DNA of 64,000 bases from Candidatus Saccharimonadota bacterium (GCA_030523715.1 JAUNHY010000004.1:1-64000); one strand, 5' to 3'. Shown: positions 1 through 7,144, counted from the first letter of the stretch. Notes: generated by a model not told the origin, from the letters alone. Translations and numbers: made by a program.

Positions 1-19
1 GCACCATAATTTTTATAAC

Positions 20-40
20 GGCCCTCGGGCTGCTTTTTTT
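20..40 (+). terminator. Rho-independent terminator
   Basis: A GCCC-TC-GGGC hairpin at 21-30 is followed by TGC and seven T. It would end a plus-strand transcript entering from the left of the window. The first bases (gcacca) could be the CCA end of a tRNA, but this cannot be proved from six bases. Confidence 0.7.
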
Positions 41-43
41 GGT

Positions 44-71
44 AAGAAAAAGCCACGCGCGGGGCGTGGCT
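44..71 (-). terminator. Terminator of the 72-aa gene
   Basis: AGCCACGC (51-58) pairs with GCGTGGCT (64-71). On the minus strand the stem is followed by TTTTTCTT. It lies 20 bases after the stop codon of the gene at 91-309. Confidence 0.85.
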
Positions 72-90
72 GAGGGGAAGTGAACTGAGA

Positions 91-309
91 TTAGTTGTCG
101 TTTTCGACGATGATGCGGTAGCCGGGTTCGGTTTTGCCGTAGGTGCGGCTGGTCGGGATGGCGGAACCCCACTGGGGGATATTGCCGTGTTCGACGCGGA
201 CGCGGTTGCCGGGACGGTAGAGATCTCCGCCAGGGCGATGACGATTAGCGGCGCGCTCGGCACCTTTAATACCATTGGCTTCGCAGGATAAATAAACATC
301 TTTTCTCAT
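91..309 (-). CDS. Small hypothetical protein (72 aa)
   Basis: I do not recognise this protein. It is a short, hydrophilic, soluble-looking product starting MRKDVYLSCEANG, with an Arg/Gly/Pro-rich centre and an acidic end (VENDN). It has no signal peptide or membrane segment. It is nevertheless a well-formed gene: AGGAGG lies 7 bases before the ATG (317-322), a perfect -35/-10 promoter lies upstream at 385-413, and a strong terminator follows at 44-71, so it is a monocistronic unit. Its leader contains a 10-bp stem (345-354 with 361-370). The start of its transcript is identical over 18 bases to that of the 83-aa gene at 29061-29312, which suggests shared regulation. Function unknown; coding status likely. 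Confidence 0.75.
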   Translation of the reverse strand: MRKDVYLSCEANGIKGAERAANRHRPGGDLYRPGNRVRVEHGNIPQWGSAIPTSRTYGKTEPGYRIIVENDN

Positions 310-344
310 GTTGTCGCCTCCTAAAATACTAGCTTTTTTGTGAT

Positions 345-370
345 GTTTTTAGCGCAATTACGCTAAAAAC
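345..370 (-). promoter_or_regulatory. 5' leader hairpin of the 72-aa gene
   Basis: GTTTTTAGCG (345-354) is the exact reverse complement of CGCTAAAAAC (361-370), giving a 10-bp stem with a 6-base loop between the promoter and the ribosome binding site. It has no U-tract, so it is more likely an mRNA-stability or translation element than a terminator. Confidence 0.55.
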
Positions 371-384
371 GAGCTTATCTTTTA

Positions 385-413
385 ATTATACCACTAATGG
401 TTAAATTTGTCAA
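385..413 (-). promoter_or_regulatory. Sigma-70-type promoter of the 72-aa gene
   Basis: Read on the minus strand: TTGACA (408-413), 17-base spacer, TATAAT (385-390). Both hexamers match the consensus exactly. Transcription is predicted to begin near 378, giving a leader of about 70 bases. Confidence 0.85.
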
Positions 414-426
414 TAGATAATTAGTC

Positions 427-456
427 TTGGCAAATGTGGTCGGTTTGATGTATAAT
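427..456 (+). promoter_or_regulatory. Promoter of tRNA-Gly
   Basis: TTGGCA (427-432), 18-base spacer ending in TGATG, and TATAAT (451-456), 14 bases before the tRNA. Confidence 0.75.
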
Positions 457-470
457 GGATACAACCTTAT

Positions 471-547
471 GCGGGTTTAGCTCAGTTGTTTAGAGCGCTT
501 CCTTGCCAAGGAAGAGGTCGAGAGTTAGAGTCTCTTAACCCGCACCA
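471..547 (+). tRNA. tRNA-Gly(GCC), variant elbow
   Basis: A full cloverleaf with encoded CCA. The acceptor is GCGGGTT/AACCCGC, the D-stem GCTC/GAGC, and the anticodon arm CTTCC-TTGCCAA-GGAAG (anticodon GCC, Gly). The T-stem is GAGAG/CTCTT with a terminal G-U pair. Two normally invariant elbow bases are changed: the D-loop reads AGTTGTTTA (T at position 19 instead of G) and the T-loop TTAGAGT (A at position 56 instead of C). The G19-C56 tertiary pair is thus replaced by a possible U19-A56 pair. All secondary-structure stems and the other landmark bases (T8, A14, G15-C48, G18, T54, T55, A58) are intact. Confidence 0.9.
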
Positions 548-557
548 TTTCAAGAAA

Positions 558-581
558 ACAGCCGGGAAGGCTGTATTTTTG
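558..581 (+). terminator. Terminator of tRNA-Gly
   Basis: ACAGCC (558-563) and GGCTGT (569-574) form a hairpin followed by ATTTTTG. Confidence 0.8.
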
Positions 582-610
582 TTGTCTTTGTCGGAAAAAT
601 ATTATATAAT
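582..610 (+). promoter_or_regulatory. Promoter of the 152-aa gene
   Basis: TTGTCT (582-587), 17-base spacer, TATAAT (605-610), directly behind the tRNA-Gly terminator. The leader is about 38 bases long. Confidence 0.7.
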
Positions 611-655
611 ATACACACTCAAGGTGGCGTTCTTTATCATATTGGAGGTGGTAGC

Positions 656-1114
656 ATGGAAAGTACGAGTTTCTATGGTGGCGATTTAATCGTTTTGCCG
701 TTGAGTAAATTTATTAAGCCCGGAAAGGGCGACGACGTCGTCGTGACAATCGATCACGAACAGCAGTCAAGGTATGGCTGTCTGGGAATTGGCAATAATC
801 GCAAGGAGTTTACGGCCGCCCGTAGGTTGGCGGCGACGCTTGACCTTGCAGAGCCTGTAATGATAGCGGTGGAAGATCCCGAAAGTGGCTCGCCGATGAT
901 GCTGACGAAGGAGGTTATCCGCGGGGGCAAGAAGCATTATCTGGCAGTTGTATTCAACGCAGCTTTTTCTCATCCGGAAGAGAACCGTAGTGGCAGTTTT
1001 TGCCTGCGCATGAGTGAACGTTTGGATCCGCGCAGGGTATTCTCGGAAAGGATTATGTATACACCCGGCGAGCATATCGTTTGGGAAAAAGATCAACTGA
1101 GCGTTTTGGATTAA
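656..1114 (+). CDS. Hypothetical soluble protein (152 aa)
   Basis: I do not recognise the family. The product is soluble and mixed alpha/beta in appearance, starting MESTSFYGGDLIVLPLSK. It has a run resembling a nucleotide- or ligand-binding strand-loop (RYGCLGIGNNRKEF, about residues 40-53) and no membrane segment. GGAGGTG at 644-650 is a strong ribosome binding site for the ATG at 656. The gene has its own promoter (582-610) and terminator (1147-1176), so it is a single-gene unit between tRNA-Gly and a surface protein. A 130-aa frame on the other strand is a shadow without signals. Confidence 0.75.
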   Translation: MESTSFYGGDLIVLPLSKFIKPGKGDDVVVTIDHEQQSRYGCLGIGNNRKEFTAARRLAATLDLAEPVMIAVEDPESGSPMMLTKEVIRGGKKHYLAVVFNAAFSHPEENRSGSFCLRMSERLDPRRVFSERIMYTPGEHIVWEKDQLSVLD

Positions 1115-1146
1115 TTCTCGTCTTTGGGCTGCCATCTTGAGATTTC

Positions 1147-1176
1147 GCCGGGGCGCCAACTTGCCCCGGCTTTTTT
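1147..1176 (+). terminator. Terminator of the 152-aa gene
   Basis: GCCGGGGC (1147-1154) pairs with GCCCCGGC (1163-1170), followed by six T. Confidence 0.9.
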
Positions 1177-1231
1177 ATGGGCGAAAATATTCAGCTTGTG
1201 TTATTATAGAAGTAATTAAATGCGAGGTAAA

Positions 1232-2335
1232 ATGAAAAGAACTTGGTTGGTGGGCTTAGCTATGTGCGCATTGGTCAATTGTGCGACTGTTGTGCCGGCG
1301 AATGCCTGCATTGGCCCGGACGGAAAACCGGTCGAGGGCAAAGATGGATTAGTAACAAATTGCGGTGGCGAAGTTGTTGAGACGATCGGCGTAAAAGATG
1401 CGATTGAGTTGAGCACTGAAGCAATCGACTATGGTTATCTCTCAGAGGTGGGGCGAACTTATACGCAAACGTTTACGATTACAAATAATGCCTCCGAGAC
1501 GATAGCCGTTAAAGTTTCGGCAGAAAAGCCGAGCGCAGAAGGCATAAAGGACGATTCGAAACTCGCAGCGGATTGGATTGCCTTTGTGGGCGGCATTAGA
1601 TATTTTGAAATACCAGCCAATTCAACCAAGACGGTAGGTATGCGCGTGGTGGTGCCAGCGGATGCTAAGTTTGGCTCTCAATACGTGACGGTTAAAGTCG
1701 AGGATGTTACAGGCGAAACAACAAAAGAAATTGATGTTCGATTGACGGTAGCGACGGAAGGCGTAGCTTTTGGCGGTGAGGTAGTAAAGAATAATGTTGC
1801 GCCAGTAAGCCTAGACGATAAGGTTCATGCTGGCATCACAGTAAAAAATAGTGGTAATGCTGGTTTTGCGGCGGTTTATTCCGTGCGCGTAACGCCAAGG
1901 TTTGGCTTGCAAGATTGGAAGGAAATTAAAACTGAGGAAACCAAAGAGGTTTATCCAGATTCTGAGACTGAATTCGCCGTAACAGATGAAGATCCTACGG
2001 TTGGCTATGGTATGTTTACAGTTGAACAAAAAATTGTATACGTGAATAGCAATGGCGAACAAATTGAGGAAGTTTCGACGCGCACGATGTTGAATTTGCC
2101 GATTTGGGCGGTGGCGGTTGCCGGTGGCGTTGTTCTGGCGATTATATTATTAGTGGTGATTTTGAGCATTGTTAAGAAAGCCAAGGCCAATAAAGAAGGC
2201 GAAAAGCCGAAGAGTGCTATTAAAGAGAAAAAATCGAAGAAAGAGAAGAAGAGCAAAAAAGATAAAAAGGCGGATGAGTCAGAAAAACCAGAGAAGGAAG
2301 AGTCTGGCAAGGAATCAATAGAGATTCAGATGTAA
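1232..2335 (+). CDS. Surface protein, signal peptide, C-terminal membrane anchor
   Basis: A predicted exported, membrane-anchored protein of 367 aa. Residues 1-25 (MKRTWLVGLAMC to PANA) form a signal peptide. The ectodomain is rich in beta strands and shows two segments resembling bacterial Ig-like/DUF916-type sandwiches, with phrases such as QTFTITNNASETIAVKV and ITVKNSGNAGFAAVYSV. A hydrophobic helix (about residues 293-317) precedes a Lys/Glu-rich cytoplasmic tail of about 50 residues (repeated KKSKKEKK blocks). An upstream in-frame ATG at 1220 exists, but GAGGT at 1224-1228 fits the ATG at 1232 as ribosome binding site and the signal peptide then starts correctly. A terminator follows directly. 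Role unknown; adhesion or envelope scaffolding is plausible. Confidence 0.75.
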   Translation: MKRTWLVGLAMCALVNCATVVPANACIGPDGKPVEGKDGLVTNCGGEVVETIGVKDAIELSTEAIDYGYLSEVGRTYTQTFTITNNASETIAVKVSAEKPSAEGIKDDSKLAADWIAFVGGIRYFEIPANSTKTVGMRVVVPADAKFGSQYVTVKVEDVTGETTKEIDVRLTVATEGVAFGGEVVKNNVAPVSLDDKVHAGITVKNSGNAGFAAVYSVRVTPRFGLQDWKEIKTEETKEVYPDSETEFAVTDEDPTVGYGMFTVEQKIVYVNSNGEQIEEVSTRTMLNLPIWAVAVAGGVVLAIILLVVILSIVKKAKANKEGEKPKSAIKEKKSKKEKKSKKDKKADESEKPEKEESGKESIEIQM

Positions 2336-2339
2336 AAAA

Positions 2340-2364
2340 AGTGAGCCTCCGGGGCTCACTTTTT
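2340..2364 (+). terminator. Terminator of the surface protein
   Basis: AGTGAGCC (2340-2347) pairs with GGCTCACT (2353-2360), followed by TTTT; A residues precede it. It also sits at the downstream side of the minus-strand tRNA-Lys. Confidence 0.85.
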
Positions 2365-2378
2365 GCTTCGCAAAAAAA

Positions 2379-2455
2379 TGGTGAGTCCGGTGAGACTTGA
2401 ACTCACGACACCCTGCTTAAAAGGCAGGTGCTCTAACCAGCTGAGCTACGGACCC
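2379..2455 (-). tRNA. tRNA-Lys(TTT)
   Basis: On the minus strand: acceptor GGGTCCG/CGGACTC, D-loop with GG, anticodon arm CCTGC-CTTTTAA-GCAGG (anticodon TTT), T-arm GTGAG-TTCAAGT-CTCAC, and encoded CCA. All conserved bases are present. Confidence 0.95.
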
Positions 2456-2505
2456 AATGCACACTATTATACTCTTTAATCTTATTTTTGCAAGCGCGAA
2501 AACGC

Positions 2506-2534
2506 TTGCGGGGTAGATGTATCTATGGTAGAAT
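2506..2534 (+). promoter_or_regulatory. Promoter of tRNA-Val
   Basis: TTGCGG (2506-2511), 17-base spacer, TAGAAT (2529-2534), 15 bases before the tRNA. Confidence 0.7.
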
Positions 2535-2549
2535 ATACCCAGACTTTAT

Positions 2550-2626
2550 GGGCGGTTAGCTCAGTTGGCTAGAGCGCGTCTTTGACGTAGACGAGGTCAT
2601 AGGTTCGAATCCTATACCGCCCACCA
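2550..2626 (+). tRNA. tRNA-Val(GAC)
   Basis: Acceptor GGGCGGT/ACCGCCC, anticodon arm CGTCT-TTGACGT-AGACG (anticodon GAC), T-arm ATAGG-TTCGAAT-CCTAT, and encoded CCA. Confidence 0.95.
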
Positions 2627-2637
2627 TTTAAAACATG

Positions 2638-2657
2638 TCGCCGATTGGCGATTTTTT
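2638..2657 (+). terminator. Terminator of tRNA-Val
   Basis: TCGCC-GATT-GGCGA hairpin followed by six T. Confidence 0.8.
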
Positions 2658-2670
2658 GTTGCGGTTATGC

Positions 2671-2699
2671 TTTACGAGATAAGCTTAATCTGTTATAAT
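2671..2699 (+). promoter_or_regulatory. Promoter of typA
   Basis: TTTACG (2671-2676), 17-base spacer, TATAAT (2694-2699). The predicted leader is about 68 bases and contains the hairpin at 2727-2747. Confidence 0.75.
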
Positions 2700-2726
2700 C
2701 TATGTAAGTTTTTATATCAATTCGCG

Positions 2727-2752
2727 GGAATGAGCGAAACTCATTCCTGTTT
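2727..2752 (+). promoter_or_regulatory. Leader hairpin of typA
   Basis: GGAATGAG (2727-2734) and CTCATTCC (2740-2747) form a perfect 8-bp stem with loop CGAAA, followed by TGTTTTATTT. It resembles a weak terminator placed between promoter and start codon, so attenuation of typA is possible. Confidence 0.55.
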
Positions 2753-2773
2753 TATTTGCAAAAGGAAAGGGCA

Positions 2774-4594
2774 ATGAACGATAAGAGTAAAATTCGCAAT
2801 GTAGCGATTATTGCGCACGTCGACCATGGCAAGACGACGCTTGTTGATGCTCTCTTGAAGCAGAGTAATACATTTCGCGAGAATCAGGCCGAGATGGGCC
2901 AAACTTTAATCATGGACTCTGGCGATCAGGAGCATGAGCGCGGCATTACGATTACCGCCAAGCAGACCGCAGTTTTCTATAACGGTTATAAGATTAACAT
3001 TATCGATACGCCAGGCCACGCCGATTTTTCCGGCGAGGTAGAGCGCACGCTTAATATGGCGGACGGTGTGCTTTTGGTTGTAGATGCACAGGAAGGCCCA
3101 ATGCCGCAGACGAAATTTGTGCTCCAGAAGGCCCTAGAATTGTCTCTGACGCCGATTGTGGTGATAAATAAGATCGATAAGCCTGCTGCGCGTTTGGGCG
3201 AAGTAGAGGACGAAATAGGCGACTTATTCTTGGAGCTTGCTACAAATGAAGAGCAGCTTAAGTATCCGACTTATTACGCGATTGCGCGTGATGGTCGCGC
3301 CGGCAAGACGCCAGAGTTGGACAATGATCTTCATGTGATTTTTGATGCCATTATCAATGAAATCCCAGAGCCGCAAGTGGATGTCGATGATTCGAAGGGC
3401 GCGCAGTTGCTCGTGGCAGCGCTTGCAGCCGATAGCTATCTTGGCAAATATGCGATTGGTAAAATTTTCCGTGGCAAACTCAAGAAAAACGAAACCGTGT
3501 CTGTGATGAAGGTAAATGGCAACATCGTGCGCAATAAAATTGATAGCCTTTATACTTATCGTGGTCTTGGTCGCGAAGAGGTGAGTGAGGCGATCGCGGG
3601 TGATATTGTGGCGATGGCTGGTCTTGATGCAGCTTCGATTGGCGATACGATTGCGACCGGTGAGAATCCTGAGGCTTTACCGACGATTGAGCTAGAAGCG
3701 CCAACTCTGAGTATCTATATTGGCCCAAATACCTCACCACTCAAGGGCCGTGAGGGCGAGTTTACGACTTCGCGCCAGATTGGTGATCGTTTGAAGCGTG
3801 AACTAGAAACGAACATTGCTTTGCGTCTAGAACCACAAGGTTTAGGTTATAAAGTTTCGGGCCGTGGCGAGTTGCATCTTTCGGTTTTAATTGAAACAAT
3901 GCGTCGCGAAGGCTATGAGATGGAAGTGGGTCGCCCAGAAGTAGTCTACAAGACTGAAAATGGTGTAGAGATGGAGCCGGTTGAAGAATTAACGATTGAG
4001 GTTGCACCAGAATATGTCGGCGCTGTGTCGCAAGAATTAGGCGTGCGCAAGGCGGAGCTAGTTGATCAAGAAATGACGACGACTGGCACGACGCGCTTTC
4101 GTTACACGATTACGACGGCCGCTTTGATTGGCTTGCGTAATAATCTATTAACTGAGACTAAGGGTACGGCAATTATGAATACCTTGCCAAAGGGCTACCA
4201 GCCGGTGACGGCTCATTATCATCAGGAGCGCAATGGCGCTTTGGTAGCATCAGAAGCGGGTCAGAGCACAGCTTATGCGCTCGATGCGGCCCAAGCGCGT
4301 GGCATCTTATATATTCCGCCACAGGTTGATGTTTATATGGGTATGATTGTTGGCCTCTCGAAGAAAGATGAGCTGGATATCAATGTGTGTCGCGAAAAAC
4401 AGCTGACAAATATGCGCACGCATGCATCTGATGGCGCAATTCAGCTTACGCCATATACGCAATTGTCGCTCGAACAGTGTTTGGATTTCTTGATGGAAGA
4501 TGAACTTCTGGAAGTGACGCCAAAGAATTTGCGTCTTCGCAAACGTGATCTTGACCCAATTGTGCGAAAGCGCAAACGCAACCATATGATGTAA
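2774..4594 (+). CDS. typA: Translational GTPase TypA/BipA
   Basis: A ribosome-associated GTPase of the EF-G-like family, involved in stress adaptation and late assembly of the large ribosomal subunit. The product is 606 aa, the usual length. The G domain is complete: G1 AHVDHGKTT at about residues 14-22, the RGITI switch, DTPGHADF (G3), and NKIDKP (G4). Domain II follows, then the EF-G-like domains III/V (ELHLSVLIETMRREG) and the family-specific C-terminal domain ending in a basic tail (LRLRKRDLDPIVRKRKRNH). I chose the ATG at 2774 because GGAAAGGGCA precedes it and the conserved N-terminus begins there; an ATG six codons earlier is also in frame. Single-gene unit with its own promoter and terminator. 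Confidence 0.97.
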   Translation: MNDKSKIRNVAIIAHVDHGKTTLVDALLKQSNTFRENQAEMGQTLIMDSGDQEHERGITITAKQTAVFYNGYKINIIDTPGHADFSGEVERTLNMADGVLLVVDAQEGPMPQTKFVLQKALELSLTPIVVINKIDKPAARLGEVEDEIGDLFLELATNEEQLKYPTYYAIARDGRAGKTPELDNDLHVIFDAIINEIPEPQVDVDDSKGAQLLVAALAADSYLGKYAIGKIFRGKLKKNETVSVMKVNGNIVRNKIDSLYTYRGLGREEVSEAIAGDIVAMAGLDAASIGDTIATGENPEALPTIELEAPTLSIYIGPNTSPLKGREGEFTTSRQIGDRLKRELETNIALRLEPQGLGYKVSGRGELHLSVLIETMRREGYEMEVGRPEVVYKTENGVEMEPVEELTIEVAPEYVGAVSQELGVRKAELVDQEMTTTGTTRFRYTITTAALIGLRNNLLTETKGTAIMNTLPKGYQPVTAHYHQERNGALVASEAGQSTAYALDAAQARGILYIPPQVDVYMGMIVGLSKKDELDINVCREKQLTNMRTHASDGAIQLTPYTQLSLEQCLDFLMEDELLEVTPKNLRLRKRDLDPIVRKRKRNHMM

Positions 4595-4598
4595 GACG

Positions 4599-4625
4599 AA
4601 ATCTCCGTGTCGTGCGGAGATTTTT
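4599..4625 (+). terminator. Terminator of typA
   Basis: AAATCTCCG (4599-4607) pairs with CGGAGATTT (4615-4623), continuing into a T-run. Confidence 0.9.
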
Positions 4626-4705
4626 GTTGCTTATGATTGCGTTTTTGGGGGTGAATGTGAAAAAATGCTAGCAGAGGCAAATACTTTTCGAAAGGGGTGG
4701 TGACA

Positions 4706-5266
4706 ATGCTTAGCACTTTTTGCTCTCTGATGGTTGTTGTAGTTGTGGCTTGGTTGGCATACCACATTCTGGACTTTATTTTTGAGATGCTTATAGTTCA
4801 GAAAATTTACAATGCGTCGATGACAATTGCTGAGGAATATTTAGCGAGTCATGGACGAGGTTTCTTTAAAGATGAAAATGAAAACGCATTAAGCATGGAA
4901 TGGTCCGTAAGGCTAGTTTTAACCTTTATCTATCAATTCGTATTTATATTGTTGGCGGAGATGTTGGTCCCGGTTGACTACAAATTTTGGCTGATTACTG
5001 GTCGCGCAATCAAAATTGGTGTTTTGCTGGGCTTTGCCATCAACCTCTTAATTAACACGGTTATCGAATTTAAGCACGGAGCGCAGATTGGGCGCTTGCT
5101 GAGGATTGACGATGATGGTCTGGGGTATTTTCAGGGTACCTATTGCGATGATTTTACGGCCGATTTGTCGATGTGGGAGCCTGAAGAGCGACCGCCGCTT
5201 GATAGACGTTATATGGTGCTACATATACTGGATAATACCGGCTTTTCGATGCTTGACCTATCATGA
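4706..5266 (+). CDS. Hypothetical membrane protein (186 aa)
   Basis: Unrecognised integral membrane protein. There is a hydrophobic N-terminal helix (about residues 3-25, LMVVVVVAWLAYHILDFIF), a soluble stretch, two more membrane helices (about 70-90 and 98-120) and a C-terminal soluble domain of about 60 residues containing an acidic loop (RIDDDGLGYFQG). The ATG at 4706 is preceded by AAAGGGGTGG at a good distance; an upstream GTG at 4697 is in frame but lacks a better site. It ends with TGA, showing that UGA acts as a stop here. A bidirectional hairpin follows. Function unknown. Confidence 0.7.
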   Translation: MLSTFCSLMVVVVVAWLAYHILDFIFEMLIVQKIYNASMTIAEEYLASHGRGFFKDENENALSMEWSVRLVLTFIYQFVFILLAEMLVPVDYKFWLITGRAIKIGVLLGFAINLLINTVIEFKHGAQIGRLLRIDDDGLGYFQGTYCDDFTADLSMWEPEERPPLDRRYMVLHILDNTGFSMLDLS

Positions 5267-5278
5267 GAGAACAGAAAA

Positions 5279-5309
5279 CCCCTGGGACTTAGTGCCCAGG
5301 GGTATTTTT
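5279..5309. terminator. Bidirectional terminator
   Basis: CCCCTGGG (5279-5286) pairs with CCCAGGGG (5295-5302). It is followed by TATTTTTTG on the plus strand and by TTTTCTG on the minus strand. It serves the convergent genes ending at 5266 and 5324. Confidence 0.9.
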
Positions 5310-5323
5310 TGAGTTTTTTAATT

Positions 5324-6499
5324 TCATTCGTCTGGTAAAATTTCGATGCGACCGCCAATGTGTACTTTGACATGGAGCTGAACTCCAACGTTGATTTCGC
5401 ACCAGTCGGCGTATTCGATCGTGTAATGATTTTCCTTATCTCTGTAAATGGCGGTGAAACCATAGGTTTCGTCGCGGCCATTTATGCGCTGGTTATCTTT
5501 TAGCTCAACCTCCGGCCAATATGGCTCGTGATCGTGAGCGGAGCTGGTTTCGGTGTGGTCGTAAACCCAGCGCTCGATATCGTAATAATATTTTGTACGA
5601 TACTCTGGTACGCTGACGTAAACCGGCTCTTCTTCGGTGTAGTATTCTGTGCCATATTCGTAGACGGTTTGGGTGATTTCTTCGAAGTATCCATTACCGA
5701 GGTCACGGTAGCCGATTACTTCTTGGTGGCTGCCAGTAATCACTTGGCGTGATTTAGTGACAGTGTCGTAATGGTCAAGAATTCGGCTATAATGATGAAT
5801 CTCCTGTTGGAAATAGGCAATGCGCCCACCCGTAGGGACCGACCAGTCAGATTCTCGGACAGTACGATATTCTTCGACGACGACATTGCGTTGCCAGTCG
5901 ACGTCGGTGACAGTGATGTCGCGCTCTTTTGGGATGAAAATATAAATCATTCCAAATATAAGCGCGACGGCAAGTAGGGCGATGCAAACCTTCCCCCAGG
6001 GAATATTGGAAACAATTTCCGTCAGGGCTGAGCCGGCATTGTCACTATTGTGTCTTGAAGAGTCTAGATATGGTGTTTGGCGATAGTCGTCTTTGTTGTT
6101 GTCATCATCATCTATAGTTCCCGAATAGTGGGGATGATAATTGGCGCCATTTTCATCGAGCGGCACAATTTGATTTTCGCGTTCCGGGTGGAGCTCAAAG
6201 TAGTGGCGGTCGCTTTCTTCTTTTGTATGACCGCAATTGCGGCAAACTGGATGATCGGCACGATTATTGCTATCACAATAGCTGCAAACCCAATCTGGGC
6301 CAGCAGTGGCGCGGTGATATTCCTCGGTATTTTCCGATACTTAATGTCGGGGTTTACCAGAGCTACCGCGCGGAGTTGGGTGGAAGACTACTCTTTGACC
6401 GCGGCTTTTGCCGCAATTTGGACAGCTGAGTTTGCTGCCGTCGATGTCGGTGGAGCCACAGTATTCGCAGTCCCAATATCCCATAAAGATTCTACCCAC
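5324..6499 (-). pseudogene. Double zinc-ribbon membrane protein with in-frame TAA
   Basis: One minus-strand frame runs from a GTG (6499; AAAGGGGG upstream) or ATG (6484) to 5324, interrupted only by a TAA at 6341-6343. Before the stop lies zinc ribbon 1 (MGYWDCEYCG and a second CPNCG pair). After it, in the same frame and before any usable start, lies zinc ribbon 2 (DWVCSYCDSNNR and VCRNCGH). Then come a linker with an acidic DDDDNN run, one membrane helix (IALLAVALIFGMIYIFI) and a Tyr/Glu-rich outer domain of about 200 residues. The phrase just after the stop (VSENTEEYHRATAGPDWVC) continues the pattern of such proteins, so the stop probably replaced a sense codon, perhaps Tyr. Options are recent inactivation, readthrough or a sequence error. 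A consensus promoter at 6609-6637 is retained. Confidence 0.8.
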
Positions 6500-6608
6500 A
6501 TGACAAACCCCCTTTGCGCGTAGATTAACAGATGAACGAATTATCAAAGAGCGCGGAATGTAGGGCAGGGAATAAAAAATCCCCCCTTAAAACACCCCTA
6601 ATATATTA

Positions 6609-6637
6609 ATTATATCAAATTTCTTGCATTTTGTCAA
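6609..6637 (-). promoter_or_regulatory. Promoter of the zinc-ribbon gene
   Basis: Minus strand TTGACA (6632-6637), 17-base spacer, TATAAT (6609-6614), both perfect. The leader is about 100 bases and contains G5 and G6 runs. Confidence 0.85.
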
Positions 6638-6931
6638 GATGGGGAGGCGTTTGTATCGTGAAATATTTTAGCAAAAAAGCAATGGTAATATTGTTCGGTT
6701 TTTATGAAATATTGTATTGGAAAAAGCAATCGTGGAAAAACTACGACCAGAATAATATTTTGTTCGGTTTTATATCTGTTATTGTCGTTATTTTTACACT
6801 ATATTGTGGAAAACTTTGCAAAATTGGGTCTTGCAAATCTGCAAAAAGTTGCTTAAACTAAGGACAAGTGGAAACAAAATAAACACCACGAAACAAAAAT
6901 AAAACCAGAAGGACGGTTGGAAAACAACGCA

Positions 6932-7000
6932 ATGAAAAAGAAGATTGAAATCAAAGACCAATCGCGCCATTATCAGATCGTTACCCTCGTAAAGCGCTAA
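6932..7000 (+). CDS. Candidate 22-aa basic mini-protein
   Basis: ATG at 6932 opens 22 codons ending in TAA at 6998-7000. The peptide starts MKKKIEIKDQSRHYQ and ends TLVKR. It resembles the 20-aa peptide at 8241-8303: both share KI near the start, SR in the middle, then Q and V, and an Arg end. The ribosome binding site is weak (GGA 12-14 bases upstream). It lies about 300 bases before rsmH on the same strand. Coding is a hypothesis resting mainly on the resemblance. Confidence 0.4.
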   Translation: MKKKIEIKDQSRHYQIVTLVKR

Positions 7001-7109
7001 CTGGTCTTATTTTTAGTAGCACATTCACATCGTTCGAATCCGGTCATCTAGGAGTTTTGGGCGCGTTTAGGATACGCGAAACCGAATCCGCCCCGTACAT
7101 TCATGAAAT

Positions 7110-7144
7110 ACACACCTCCCAAACATATAACTCCACCTCACACA
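7110..7144 (-). other. GUGUGAGGUGG...GGAGGUGUGU motif, copy 1
   Basis: On the minus strand the segment reads TGTGTGAGGTGG, 13 bases, GGAGGTGTGT. The same two blocks occur at 36500-36552 inside the predicted leader RNA, separated there by 31 bases including a hairpin. Downstream on the minus strand an ATG at 7104 opens only 18 codons. Role unknown. Confidence 0.5.

Noticed and set aside
6631-6861. Plus-strand frame of 76 codons starting with TTG
   Set aside because: It begins inside the minus-strand promoter, has no ribosome binding site, and is a low-complexity AT-rich translation.
7028-7052. TTCGAATCCGG resembling a tRNA T-arm
   Set aside because: The flanking bases do not form a T-stem or acceptor stem, and no anticodon arm lies upstream.
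7048-7104. Minus-strand 18-codon frame behind GGGAGGTG
   Set aside because: The start context is good, but the purine-rich site is part of the motif shared with the noncoding leader at 36500-36552, and the peptide has no counterpart; I kept the motif and dropped the gene.
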